Assembly: GCA_024689465.1 (NCBI GenBank)
Contig: JAILDL010000051.1
Location: forward strand, 1-53,487
Reading direction: 5' to 3'
Length of the DNA: 53,487 nucleotides
Origin: Lachnospiraceae bacterium
Lineage (GTDB): Bacteria > Bacillota > Clostridia > Lachnospirales > Lachnospiraceae
The notes beneath the pieces are model-generated. The model worked only from the letters and a program-made list of their open reading frames with translations, was not told the DNA's origin and ran no database searches. Below, piece after piece: positions 16,600 to 25,065 of the stretch; the first letter of the stretch is position 1, and every line of letters begins with the position of its first letter. Position numbers and translations under genes: made by a program.

Positions 16600-18009
16600 A
16601 TGAACTATTATCTGGCTGTGGATATTGGGGCTTCCAGCGGCCGCCACATGCTGTGCAGCATGGTGGACGGACAGATGAAACTGGAAGAAGTCTACCGGTT
16701 TGAAAACGGAATGGAGAACCGGAACGGACACTTGTACTGGAACACAGAGAAACTGTTTTCCGAGATCAAGGCAGGCATGAAGAAATGTAAGGAACTGGGG
16801 AAGATCCCAGTCAGCATGGGGATCGATACCTGGGCCGTGGATTATGTCCTGCTGGATGAAAACGATGAAAAGGCAGGAGATACCTACGGATACAGGGACA
16901 GCCGTACCGAAGGGATGGACGAAAAAGTCTATGAGATCCTGCCCCTGAATAAGCTATACGAGAGGACCGGCATTCAGAAGCAGATGTTTAATACCATCTA
17001 TCAGCTGATGGCCGATCATGTAAAAGAACCGGAAAAAATGAAAAAGGCCCGCACATTCCTGATGCTGCCGGATTACTTTCATTTCCTTCTGACCGGCGTG
17101 AAAAAGTCGGAATATACCAATGCAACCTCTACCCAGCTGGTAGATCCCGTAACCAAACAGTGGGATTATGAGCTGATCCGTATGCTGGGCTTTGATGAGC
17201 ACCTGTTCCTGCCCCTGTCTCTTCCGGGCACAGAGGTGGGGACTTTGACCCGGGAGATTGCAAATGAAGTCGGTTTTACCTGCAAGTTGGTCCTGCCCGC
17301 AACCCATGATACCGGTTCTGCGGTCATGGCGGTTCCCTCCACGGAGGAAAATGTGCTGTATATCAGCTCCGGAACCTGGTCTCTGATGGGCGTGGAAAAT
17401 TCCAAAGCCATTTGCACACCGGAGAGTATGGCGGCGAACCTGACCAATGAAGGCGGGTACGAATACCGCTTCCGCTTCCTGAAGAACATCATGGGCCTGT
17501 GGATGATCCAGTCGGTCCGTCATGAGTTGGGAGATGCCTATTCCTTTGCGCAGCTCTGTGAAATGGCGGAAGAGTGTAAAACCTTCCCCACCCGGGTGGA
17601 CGTAAACGATGCCGCCTTCCTGGCGCCGGAGAGTATGATCCGGGCCATCAGAAACTACGCGGAAAAGACCGGGCAGAGCGTTCCGGAGAGCACCGGAGAG
17701 ATCGCTGCAGTGATCTATCAGTCTCTGGCCGAAAGCTACCGGGACACGGTAAAGGAGATCGAAGGCATTACCGGAAAGCACTATGACAGCATTCACATTG
17801 TAGGCGGCGGCTCTAATGCCGATTATTTAAACCGTCTCACGGCCCAAAAAGCAGGACGTACCGTTTATGCAGGTCCCGGGGAAGCCACTGCCATCGGCAA
17901 CCTGGCAGCGCAGATGATCCACAGCGGAGAATTTGCGGGCCTGAAAGAAGCGCGGGAATGTATCTTCCGTTCCTTCGGTGTCCGGACATATGCGCCGCAG
18001 AATGCATAA
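16600..18009 (+). CDS. rhaB: Rhamnulokinase
   Basis: 469 residues from the ATG at 16600, 8 nt after GGAGG; an ATG at 16594 is too close to the ribosome site. It phosphorylates L-rhamnulose to rhamnulose-1-phosphate with ATP. FGGY-kinase features are the N-terminal ATP loop YYLAVDIGASSGRH, the substrate region MGIDTWAVDYVLLDE, and the C-terminal ISSGTWSLMG and GGGSNADYLNRLTA segments. Length matches RhaB. It leads a rhaB-rhaA-rhaM operon. Neither the aldolase rhaD, a rhamnose transporter nor an AraC-type regulator is adjacent. Confidence 0.92.
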   Translation: MNYYLAVDIGASSGRHMLCSMVDGQMKLEEVYRFENGMENRNGHLYWNTEKLFSEIKAGMKKCKELGKIPVSMGIDTWAVDYVLLDENDEKAGDTYGYRDSRTEGMDEKVYEILPLNKLYERTGIQKQMFNTIYQLMADHVKEPEKMKKARTFLMLPDYFHFLLTGVKKSEYTNATSTQLVDPVTKQWDYELIRMLGFDEHLFLPLSLPGTEVGTLTREIANEVGFTCKLVLPATHDTGSAVMAVPSTEENVLYISSGTWSLMGVENSKAICTPESMAANLTNEGGYEYRFRFLKNIMGLWMIQSVRHELGDAYSFAQLCEMAEECKTFPTRVDVNDAAFLAPESMIRAIRNYAEKTGQSVPESTGEIAAVIYQSLAESYRDTVKEIEGITGKHYDSIHIVGGGSNADYLNRLTAQKAGRTVYAGPGEATAIGNLAAQMIHSGEFAGLKEARECIFRSFGVRTYAPQNA

Positions 18010-18109
18010 GAGATAAGAAACCCATACGGCATGGAAACCCGTAAGCCCAAGAGACAAAGGGGCTGAATGCCGGAAAACGATAGAAAAAAGAAAACACAGG
18101 AGGAATCAC

Positions 18110-19360
18110 ATGGCAACCAATTACGAAGCTGCAAAAGCAAGATATGCCGCCATCGGCGTAGACACAGACAAAGCGATCGAAACCTTAAAGAAGGTGATCG
18201 TATCCATGCACTGCTGGCAGGGAGACGATGTCACCGGCTTTGATCAGGACGGCCCTTTAACCGGCGGCATCCAGACCACCGGTAACTATCCCGGAAAGGC
18301 CAGAACACCGGAAGAACTCATGGCCGATATGGATGAGGTATTTAAGCTCACCCCCGGCGCGCACAAGATCAACCTTCATGCCAGCTACGCCATCTTTGAG
18401 GATGGTCAGTGGGTAGACCGCGATCAGATTAAGCCCGAGCACTTTAAGAAGTGGGTGGAATTTGCTAAAGAGCGGAACATGGGCATCGACTTTAACCCCA
18501 CCTTCTTTTCCCATGACAAGGTAAAGGACAACCTGACCCTGTCCAGCCCTGACGAGGAGATCCGTAAATTCTGGATCGAGCACGGCAAGCGCTGCATCGA
18601 GATCTCCCAGTACTTTGCGGAAGAGACCGGTATCCCCTGCGTAATGAACATCTGGATCCCCGACGGATACAAGGATGTTCCCGCAGACCGCTTAGGACCC
18701 AGAGCCCGTTTTGCAGATTCCCTGGATCAGATCCTTGCGATCCCCTACGATAAGACCAAGGTATTTGTTACCTTAGAATCCAAGGTATTCGGTATCGGTA
18801 TGGAATCCTATACCGTAGGCAGCAGCGAGTTTACCGTAAACTATGCGGCAGCACACGGCATCATCAGCCTCATGGACAACGGTCATTATCATCCGACAGA
18901 AGTGGTTTCCGACAAGATCCCTTCCATGTTGCTGTTTAACAAGCACATTGCTCTGCACATCACCCGTCCCGTTCGCTGGGATTCCGATCATGTCGTACGC
19001 TTTGATGATGAGACCAAGGAGATTGCCAACGAGATCGTAAGAAACGATGCGCTGGACCGCGTATTTATTGCAACCGACTACTTTGATGCCAGCATCAACC
19101 GTGTTTCCGCATGGGTCATCGGCTTGCGCAACGTAGAGAAGGCTCTGTTAAATGCCCTCTTAACGCCTCATGAAGACCTAAAGAAGCTGCAGGATACCTG
19201 CCAGTTCACCAGACTTTTATCCATGCAGGAAGAGCTGAAGACCTTCCCCTTCGGCGATGTATGGGATGCATACTGTGAAGCCTGCGGTGTTCCCGTCGGT
19301 CTGGACTGGATAAAGGAAGCGGAAGAATACGAGAAGAACGTTACCTCCAAGAGAGTATAA
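18110..19360 (+). CDS. rhaA: L-rhamnose isomerase
   Basis: 416 residues. It converts L-rhamnose to L-rhamnulose, the step before RhaB. The N-terminal VSMHCWQGDDVTGFD, IQTTGNYPGKART and later HKINLHASYA, NIWIPDG and MDNGHYHPTE segments are hallmark RhaA sequences carrying metal and substrate residues (for example His and Asp in the DNGHYHPTE region). Length is as expected. AGGAGG precedes the ATG. A 100-nt gap separates it from rhaB with no terminator, and rhaM follows 48 nt downstream. Confidence 0.96.
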   Translation: MATNYEAAKARYAAIGVDTDKAIETLKKVIVSMHCWQGDDVTGFDQDGPLTGGIQTTGNYPGKARTPEELMADMDEVFKLTPGAHKINLHASYAIFEDGQWVDRDQIKPEHFKKWVEFAKERNMGIDFNPTFFSHDKVKDNLTLSSPDEEIRKFWIEHGKRCIEISQYFAEETGIPCVMNIWIPDGYKDVPADRLGPRARFADSLDQILAIPYDKTKVFVTLESKVFGIGMESYTVGSSEFTVNYAAAHGIISLMDNGHYHPTEVVSDKIPSMLLFNKHIALHITRPVRWDSDHVVRFDDETKEIANEIVRNDALDRVFIATDYFDASINRVSAWVIGLRNVEKALLNALLTPHEDLKKLQDTCQFTRLLSMQEELKTFPFGDVWDAYCEACGVPVGLDWIKEAEEYEKNVTSKRV

Positions 19361-19408
19361 TGATCCTGTAACGATCCATCATTTGTTTGCAAAGGAGCAA
19401 TGAAAACA

Positions 19409-19723
19409 ATGATACGTAAAGGCTTTAAAATGAAACTGTTTCCCGGACAGGAAGCAGAATATGAACGGCGTCACAATCTGCTGTGGCCGGAGATGAAGGA
19501 AATGTTAAATGCTCACGGCGGCCATAACTACAGCATTTTTCTGGACAAGGAAACCCTGACGCTCTTCGGCTATATCGAGATCGAAGACGAGGAGCTGTGG
19601 GCAAAAGCAGCAGATACAGAGATCAACCGCAAGTGGTGGGATTTTATGGCAGACATCATGGAGACCAACCCGGATAACAGCCCGGTATCCGTTGACCTGC
19701 ATCCGGTATTTCACCTGGACTGA
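19409..19723 (+). CDS. rhaM: L-rhamnose mutarotase
   Basis: 104 residues from the ATG at 19409, chosen because it begins MIRKGFKMKLFPG, matching the start and 104-residue length of E. coli RhaM. The ATG at 19400 is only 2 nt from AAAGGAG and would add three residues. The enzyme interconverts alpha and beta anomers of L-rhamnose. Family motifs EYERRHNLLWPEM, HGGHNYSIFLDKE, WWDFMADIM and NPDNSPVS are present, including the catalytic His. It is last in the rhamnose operon and is followed by a terminator. Confidence 0.94.
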   Translation: MIRKGFKMKLFPGQEAEYERRHNLLWPEMKEMLNAHGGHNYSIFLDKETLTLFGYIEIEDEELWAKAADTEINRKWWDFMADIMETNPDNSPVSVDLHPVFHLD

Positions 19724-19784
19724 TTGCCCGGAGAGAAGTTTCTGTAAAAACAGTCACTGTGTGGCGCTGAACTATGTATGAGAG

Positions 19785-19819
19785 AAAAAGGATGGTTGTG
19801 CAATACAGCCATCCTTTTT
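19785..19819 (+). terminator. Terminator of the rhamnose operon
   Basis: 15-bp stem AAAAAGGATGGTTGT / ACAGCCATCCTTTTT with one G-T pair; the right arm carries the T run. Confidence 0.88.
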
Positions 19820-19822
19820 CCA

Positions 19823-19831
19823 TGGTAGAAT
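19823..19831 (+). promoter_or_regulatory. Extended -10 promoter of the GTPase-NYN gene
   Basis: TGGTAGAAT, an extended -10 (TG-n-TAGAAT), about 40 nt before the start. No convincing -35; the upstream space is occupied by the rhamnose terminator. Confidence 0.4.
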
Positions 19832-19872
19832 AAACTATCCGAAAATCCCATTGTGAAAAAGGATATAAAAGC

Positions 19873-22659
19873 ATGAAGCAGCTTTGTATGGGCATCCTGG
19901 CCCATGTAGATGCAGGAAAAACCACATTATCGGAAGCCCTTTTGTATAAGACCGGTGTCATCCGGAAGGCAGGCAGAGTGGATCATCAGGATGCTTTTCT
20001 GGATACCCAGGCTCTGGAAAAGCAAAGGGGCATCACCATTTTATCCAAGCAGGCCGTATTTGATCTGGGAGACAGGCGCGTGACCCTGCTGGATACCCCG
20101 GGGCATGTGGACTTTTCCGCAGAGATGGAGCGGGTCCTACAAGTGCTGGATCTGGCCATCCTGGTGGTCAGCGGAAAAGACGGCGTCCAGAGTCATACCA
20201 GGACCCTGTGGAAGCTGCTGGAGCGGTATCACATTCCCGTGATCCTGTTTGTCAACAAAATGGACCAGCTGGGGAATGAGAAGGATAAGGTCCTGCAGCA
20301 GCTGAAGGAAACCTTCAGCAGTTATATTCTGGATTTTTCCCAGGCAGAAAAAGACGATGCTTTCTGGGAAGAGATCGCCATGGCGGATGAGGCTCTGTTA
20401 AATCGCTTCCTGGAGGAACAAAAGGGAGCGACTGGAGAAGAGATCCGGCAGCTGGTGGGAGAGAGAAAGCTGTTCCCCTGCTACTTTGGCTCCGCGCTGA
20501 AGATGGAGGGGGTAGATGAGCTTCTGGAGGGGATCGGAGACTATGGACCGGTTCGCAGCTATCCCACGGAATTCGGAGCCAGGATCTTTAAGATCGCCCG
20601 GGATGAAAGCGGAAACCGCCTGACCTATCTGAAGGTGACCGGCGGAAGCCTTAAGGTAAAGCAGACGATTCCGGAATGTGAGGAAAAGATCGAGCAGATC
20701 CGGATCTATTCGGGAAGCAAATATGAAGCGGTATCGGAAGCCCGTGCAGGCTGTGTCTGTGCGGTTACGGGCCTTACCGGCAGTAAGACCGGAGAAGGAC
20801 TGGGGGCAGAAAAGCAGGTGCATTTTCCCGTGCTGACGCCGGTGCTCACTTACCGCATTGTGTTACCGGAAGGAGTAGATGCCAGAGAGGCACTGCCAAA
20901 GCTTCGGGAATTGGAAGAGGAGGATCCTTCCCTGCATCTGGTTTGGGAAGAAGAAAAACAGGAGATCCTGGTCCGTCTCATGGGCGAAGTGCAGACGGAA
21001 GTGTTAAAAAGCATGATCGCAGACCGCTTTGCCATGGAGGTGTCCTTTGACAGCGGCAGCATTCTATATAAAGAGACCATTGCTTCCGTAGTGGAAGGCG
21101 TAGGCCATTACGAACCCCTGCGCCATTATGCGGAGGTTCATCTCCTGCTGGAACCGGGAGAGCCGGGCAGCGGACTGGTGTTTGAAAGCAAATGTACCAC
21201 AGAGGAGCTGGCTACCAACTGGCAGAGACTGATCCTGACCCATCTGGAAGAGCGGGAACACAGAGGGGTTCTTACCGGTGCGCCCATTACGGATCTGAAG
21301 ATCTCTGTGGTGGGCGGACGGGCTCACAATAAGCATACCGAGGGCGGAGATTTCCGTCAGGCGACCTACCGGGCTGTACGGCAGGGCCTTCGGCAGGCAA
21401 AGGGCGTGCTGCTGGAACCCTGGTACGAATTTGTGCTGAAGGTGCCCCAGTCCCTTACCGGGCGGGCCATGACAGACTTAGACCGAATGCAGGGAAAATT
21501 TGAACCGGCTGAACAAGATGGGGAAACGACTGTGATCACCGGAATCGTGCCCGTATCGGAGAGCCGGGAATATGCGGATACCCTGAGAGCTTACAGTCGG
21601 GGAGAAGGCGAGATCACCTTCCGCTTTCACGGATATTTCCCCTGCCATAACGCAGAGGATGTGATCCGGGAAAAAGGGTATGTGCCCGACCTGGATCTGC
21701 GCAATACAGCGGATTCTGTTTTCTGCGCCCACGGCGCAGGCTTTGTGGTGCCCTGGCAGCAGGTGCCCAAATATATGCATGTGGAAAGTTATCTGACCCG
21801 GCTTGCAAAGCAGCAACGTGGCCAGTCTGCAGACGGCCTGTCTGAGATCGATCCGTCCGCACTGGAGGAAGCAGCCAGGGCCAAGGAGAGGGCTCACCTC
21901 TCCGTAGAAGAAGTGGATTCCATTATCCGCCAGACTTTCTATGCCAATAAGCGGGGGGGAAGGGTAGCATCCGGCATTCCCAAGAGCCGTATGCGCAAAG
22001 CCGATCCCGAGATGGATGCTCGTATCCGTGCAGCCAGGGAAGCTTACGAGAGTCGCAGTGAAAACCGGTCAGGCGCAGAGAAACAGGCGGATGTCGGAGA
22101 AACGGACGGCAAGCGGACCATCCGGGATACGAAAAAACCGGAATATCTTCTGGTGGATGGCTATAACAATATCTTTGCCTGGCCGGAATTAAACGAGCTG
22201 GCCCAGCTGAATATCGACAGCGCAAGAGGGAGTCTGTTGGATATCCTGTGCAATTACCAGAGCATCCGGGGATGCGAACTGATCGTGGTCTTCGATGCTT
22301 ACCGGGTGGAAGGGCATGCGGAGGAATTTACCGATTACCTGAACATCCATGTGGTCTATACCCGCGAGGCCCAGACGGCGGATGCTTACATCGAGCATTT
22401 TGCCCATGAACATGCAAAGCACTACGATGTATGGGTCGCCACATCCGACGGACTGGAACAGATCATCGTCCGGGGAGAAGGCTGTAACCTGATCTCTGCC
22501 AGAGAGTTCCGGGAAGATGTGCTGGAAGCAGGGAAGCGGGCGTATGAGACCTATCAGTCCCGGAAAACGACGGAAGAGAAGTTCCGCCATACCCTGGGAG
22601 ATTACATGGAGGATGCCGCCGAAGCGGATGGCATGGAAGAAGATCCGGCAGAAGGTTGA
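19873..22659 (+). CDS. EF-G/TetM-like ribosomal GTPase fused to a YacP/Rae1-type NYN nuclease domain
   Basis: 928 residues. Residues 1 to about 650 form a translation-factor GTPase of the ribosomal-protection (Tet(M)/Tet(O)) type: G1 AHVDAGKTT (10-18), G3 DTPGHVD (74-80), G4 NKMD (128-131), then EF-G-like domains II to V. A charged linker (about 650-755) leads to a C-terminal domain (about 757-905, EYLLVDGYNNIFAW...VVFDAYRVEG...ATSDGLEQ) that matches the NYN/YacP family with its acidic metal-binding residues. In Bacillus subtilis the free-standing YacP is Rae1, a ribosome-dependent mRNA endonuclease acting at the A site. The fusion therefore suggests a GTPase that brings a nuclease to ribosomes; this is inference. 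Tetracycline resistance should not be assumed. It is monocistronic. Confidence 0.88.
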   Translation: MKQLCMGILAHVDAGKTTLSEALLYKTGVIRKAGRVDHQDAFLDTQALEKQRGITILSKQAVFDLGDRRVTLLDTPGHVDFSAEMERVLQVLDLAILVVSGKDGVQSHTRTLWKLLERYHIPVILFVNKMDQLGNEKDKVLQQLKETFSSYILDFSQAEKDDAFWEEIAMADEALLNRFLEEQKGATGEEIRQLVGERKLFPCYFGSALKMEGVDELLEGIGDYGPVRSYPTEFGARIFKIARDESGNRLTYLKVTGGSLKVKQTIPECEEKIEQIRIYSGSKYEAVSEARAGCVCAVTGLTGSKTGEGLGAEKQVHFPVLTPVLTYRIVLPEGVDAREALPKLRELEEEDPSLHLVWEEEKQEILVRLMGEVQTEVLKSMIADRFAMEVSFDSGSILYKETIASVVEGVGHYEPLRHYAEVHLLLEPGEPGSGLVFESKCTTEELATNWQRLILTHLEEREHRGVLTGAPITDLKISVVGGRAHNKHTEGGDFRQATYRAVRQGLRQAKGVLLEPWYEFVLKVPQSLTGRAMTDLDRMQGKFEPAEQDGETTVITGIVPVSESREYADTLRAYSRGEGEITFRFHGYFPCHNAEDVIREKGYVPDLDLRNTADSVFCAHGAGFVVPWQQVPKYMHVESYLTRLAKQQRGQSADGLSEIDPSALEEAARAKERAHLSVEEVDSIIRQTFYANKRGGRVASGIPKSRMRKADPEMDARIRAAREAYESRSENRSGAEKQADVGETDGKRTIRDTKKPEYLLVDGYNNIFAWPELNELAQLNIDSARGSLLDILCNYQSIRGCELIVVFDAYRVEGHAEEFTDYLNIHVVYTREAQTADAYIEHFAHEHAKHYDVWVATSDGLEQIIVRGEGCNLISAREFREDVLEAGKRAYETYQSRKTTEEKFRHTLGDYMEDAAEADGMEEDPAEG

Positions 22660-22692
22660 ATGTCATAGGTTGGATGTTTTCGAAGAAAGATT

Positions 22693-22721
22693 TTGACGGA
22701 TAGAATGCATATCACTATAAT
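22693..22721 (+). promoter_or_regulatory. Sigma-A promoter of guaA
   Basis: TTGACG (22693-22698), 17-nt spacer and perfect TATAAT (22716-22721), 42 nt upstream of the guaA start. No purine riboswitch fits in the short leader. Confidence 0.85.
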
Positions 22722-22763
22722 CAGACTTGGTAATTATTTAGCCGTTTCTAAAAGAGGAGATTT

Positions 22764-24341
22764 ATGGAGAGAGAGACAGTCATTGTCATTGATTTCGGTG
22801 GCCAGTACAACCAGCTGGTAGCCCGAAGAGTCCGGGAATGCAATGTGTATTGTGAGATTTTTTCTTATCGTACACCCCTGGAAAAGATCCTGGAGAAAAA
22901 GCCGAAGGGAATCATCTTAACCGGCGGTCCCAGCAGCGTTTATGAAGAAGGGGCAGCCACCTGCGGAAAAGAATTGTTTGAAACCGGTATTCCGGTACTG
23001 GGGCTTTGCTACGGCGCGCAGCTGATGAGCCATGTACTGGGCGGAGAAGTAAAGCGGGCAGATCACAGGGAATACGGAAAGACCGAAACCTTTTTTGATA
23101 CCGCATCACCGCTGTTTTCCGGACTTCCTGAGAAGAATATCGTATGGATGAGCCATTTTGATTACATCAGCAAGCTGGCTCCCGGCTTCACATCCGTGGC
23201 CCATACAGCCAATACCCCTGTGGCAGCAGCCCAGAATATGGAAAAGAATCTGTATGCCATCCAGTTCCATCCCGAAGTACTCCATACCGAGAACGGAACA
23301 CAGATGCTGTACAACTTTGTACGGAACATCTGCGGCTGTGCAGGTGACTGGAAGATGGACAGCTTCGTGGAGCATGCGATCCGGGAGATCCGGGAGAAAG
23401 TCGGAAACGGTAAGGTACTGTGTGCTTTATCCGGCGGTGTGGATTCTTCGGTGGCAGCCGTTCTGTTATCCAAGGCAGTTGGAAAACAGCTGACCTGCGT
23501 ATTCGTAGACCACGGCCTTTTAAGAAAGAATGAGGGAGATGAAGTTGAGGCAGTATTCGGCCCCAACGGATCCTATGAATTAAACTTTATCCGCGTAAAT
23601 GCGCAGGATCGTTATTATGCAAAACTTGCCGGTGTGGATGAGCCGGAGCACAAGCGCAAGATCATCGGCGAAGAGTTCATCCGCATCTTTGAGGAAGAAG
23701 CCAAGAAGATCGGCAAAGTGGACTATCTGGTACAGGGTACCATCTACCCGGACGTAGTGGAAAGCGGTCTGGGCGGGGAATCTGCCGTGATCAAGTCCCA
23801 CCACAACGTAGGCGGTCTGCCGGAGCATGTGGATTTTAAGGAGATCATCGAGCCCTTGCGTGATCTGTTTAAGGACGAAGTCCGTAAGGCAGGCCTGGAG
23901 CTGGGTATCCCTCCTTATCTGGTATACCGTCAGCCCTTCCCCGGTCCCGGCCTTGGGGTCCGGATCGTCGGAGAAGTGACCGCCGACAAGGTTCGCATCG
24001 TACAGGATGCGGATGCCATCTACCGTGAGGAAGTGGACAAGGCGGTGGAAGAATACAAGGCAGCTTATTCCGGACACGCACCCGCATGGATGCCCAATCA
24101 GTATTTTGCAGCTCTGACCAACATGCGTTCCGTAGGTGTTATGGGTGATGAGCGTACCTATGATTACGCCATTGCACTCCGTGCTGTTAATACCGTGGAT
24201 TTCATGACCGCAGAAGCTGCAAACATCCCCTGGGAAGTATTGCAGAAGGTCATGAGCCGTATCATCAACGAAGTTCGCGGTGTAAACCGCGTATTCTATG
24301 ATCTGACCAGTAAGCCCCCCGGGACGATCGAATTAGAGTGA
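22764..24341 (+). CDS. guaA: GMP synthase (glutamine-hydrolysing)
   Basis: 525 residues. It aminates XMP to GMP using glutamine and ATP. The N-terminal class I glutamine amidotransferase domain (about 1-195) shows LGLCYGAQL with the nucleophile Cys and FHPEV with the catalytic His. The ATP pyrophosphatase domain carries the PP-loop [12 protein letters not shown]. The C-terminal dimerisation domain ends in KPPGTIELE, the classic GuaA terminus. A hairpin with GCTGCCCCTT/AAGGGGCAGC follows. It is monocistronic and marks the right boundary of the high-GC backbone before the repeat array. Confidence 0.97.
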   Translation: MERETVIVIDFGGQYNQLVARRVRECNVYCEIFSYRTPLEKILEKKPKGIILTGGPSSVYEEGAATCGKELFETGIPVLGLCYGAQLMSHVLGGEVKRADHREYGKTETFFDTASPLFSGLPEKNIVWMSHFDYISKLAPGFTSVAHTANTPVAAAQNMEKNLYAIQFHPEVLHTENGTQMLYNFVRNICGCAGDWKMDSFVEHAIREIREKVGNGKVLCALSGGVDSSVAAVLLSKAVGKQLTCVFVDHGLLRKNEGDEVEAVFGPNGSYELNFIRVNAQDRYYAKLAGVDEPEHKRKIIGEEFIRIFEEEAKKIGKVDYLVQGTIYPDVVESGLGGESAVIKSHHNVGGLPEHVDFKEIIEPLRDLFKDEVRKAGLELGIPPYLVYRQPFPGPGLGVRIVGEVTADKVRIVQDADAIYREEVDKAVEEYKAAYSGHAPAWMPNQYFAALTNMRSVGVMGDERTYDYAIALRAVNTVDFMTAEAANIPWEVLQKVMSRIINEVRGVNRVFYDLTSKPPGTIELE

Positions 24342-24373
24342 CACGCGTGTCACATTCTTGATTTGCATTATGT

Positions 24374-24405
24374 GCTGCCCCTTCATGAAAGGGGCAGCAA
24401 TTCTT
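24374..24405 (+). terminator. Probable terminator of guaA
   Basis: 10-bp stem GCTGCCCCTT / AAGGGGCAGC with a 5-nt loop, followed by AATTCTTT, a weak T tract. Confidence 0.7.
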
Positions 24406-24494
24406 TCCAGATCCAATCTGTTTTGTCTATTTTGAAGCCTTTTTCGCTTAATCCCTTGCTGTGCCTTATCTTAGGCTGGCCTGAAGCCGGGGAA

Positions 24495-25044
24495 GGCATC
24501 ACAAATCTTTATTCTCACAATAAATGATGCTTTTTGGTGTGTTTCGTCTGCTTTTGGCTTGTCGGCGGGCTGGAGAAGGCATCACAAATCCACAAACTCA
24601 CAAAATTTGATGCTTATTGCCTGGTTTCAGGTTCGCCGGAAGCTGTAGAAAGCATCACAAATCCACAAACTCACAAAATTTGATGCGTTTTAGCTTGCTT
24701 CGGGTTCGCCGGAAGCCGGAGAAAGCATCACAAATCTTCAAACTCACAAAATTTGATGCTTTTTAGCTGGTTTCGGGTTCGCCGGAAGCCGGATAAAGCA
24801 TCACAAATCTTCAAACTCACAAAATTTGATGCTTATTGCCTTGTTTTAGGCTCGCCGGAAGCCGTAGAAGGCATCACAAATCTTCAATCTCACAGTATTT
24901 GATGTTTTTTAGCTGGTTTCGGGTTCGCCGGAAGCCGTAGAAGGCATCACAAATCTTCCAATTCACAATAATTGATGCTTTCTGGCTTGCTTTAGGCTCG
25001 CCGAAAGTCGGAGAAAGCATCACAAAAATCACAAATAAGAAAAA
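24495..25044 (+). repeat. Tandem array of 73-nt structured repeats
   Basis: Units begin at 24495 (83 nt), 24578, 24651, 24724, 24797, 24870 and 24943 (each exactly 73 nt), with a last degenerate unit from 25016; half a unit may precede at about 24440-24494. Each starts [A/G]GCATCACAAATC and ends with a purine-rich GAA or TAA. Hairpin 1 pairs GCATCA (unit positions 2-7) with TGATGC (31-36). Hairpin 2 (positions 46-67) pairs GGTTTC with GGAAGCC around GG/CC and a TTCG or CTCG loop. Position 51/62 is C-G in four units, T-G in one and T-A in another, a covariation. 73 is not a multiple of 3 and no long frame crosses it, so it is non-coding. This array fills most of the 724-nt gap between guaA and the next gene. 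Confidence 0.95.
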
Positions 25045-25065
25045 ATGATGAGAAAGGCAAATTCA

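Noticed and set aside
19873-22659. Annotating the GTPase as a tetracycline resistance gene
   Set aside because: The GTPase resembles Tet(M)-type proteins overall, but the NYN fusion and its place in the backbone argue for a native translation-linked role; resistance cannot be claimed.
22660-22763. Purine riboswitch upstream of guaA
   Set aside because: The leader from the predicted start site is about 35 nt, too short for the three-way junction aptamer.
24342-24490. A possible small RNA or riboswitch just after guaA
   Set aside because: Only the terminator-like hairpin and a half repeat unit are recognisable; no known RNA family features.
24495-25044. The repeat array as a CRISPR array
   Set aside because: The whole 73-nt unit is conserved, with no unique spacers between short repeats, and no cas genes are near.
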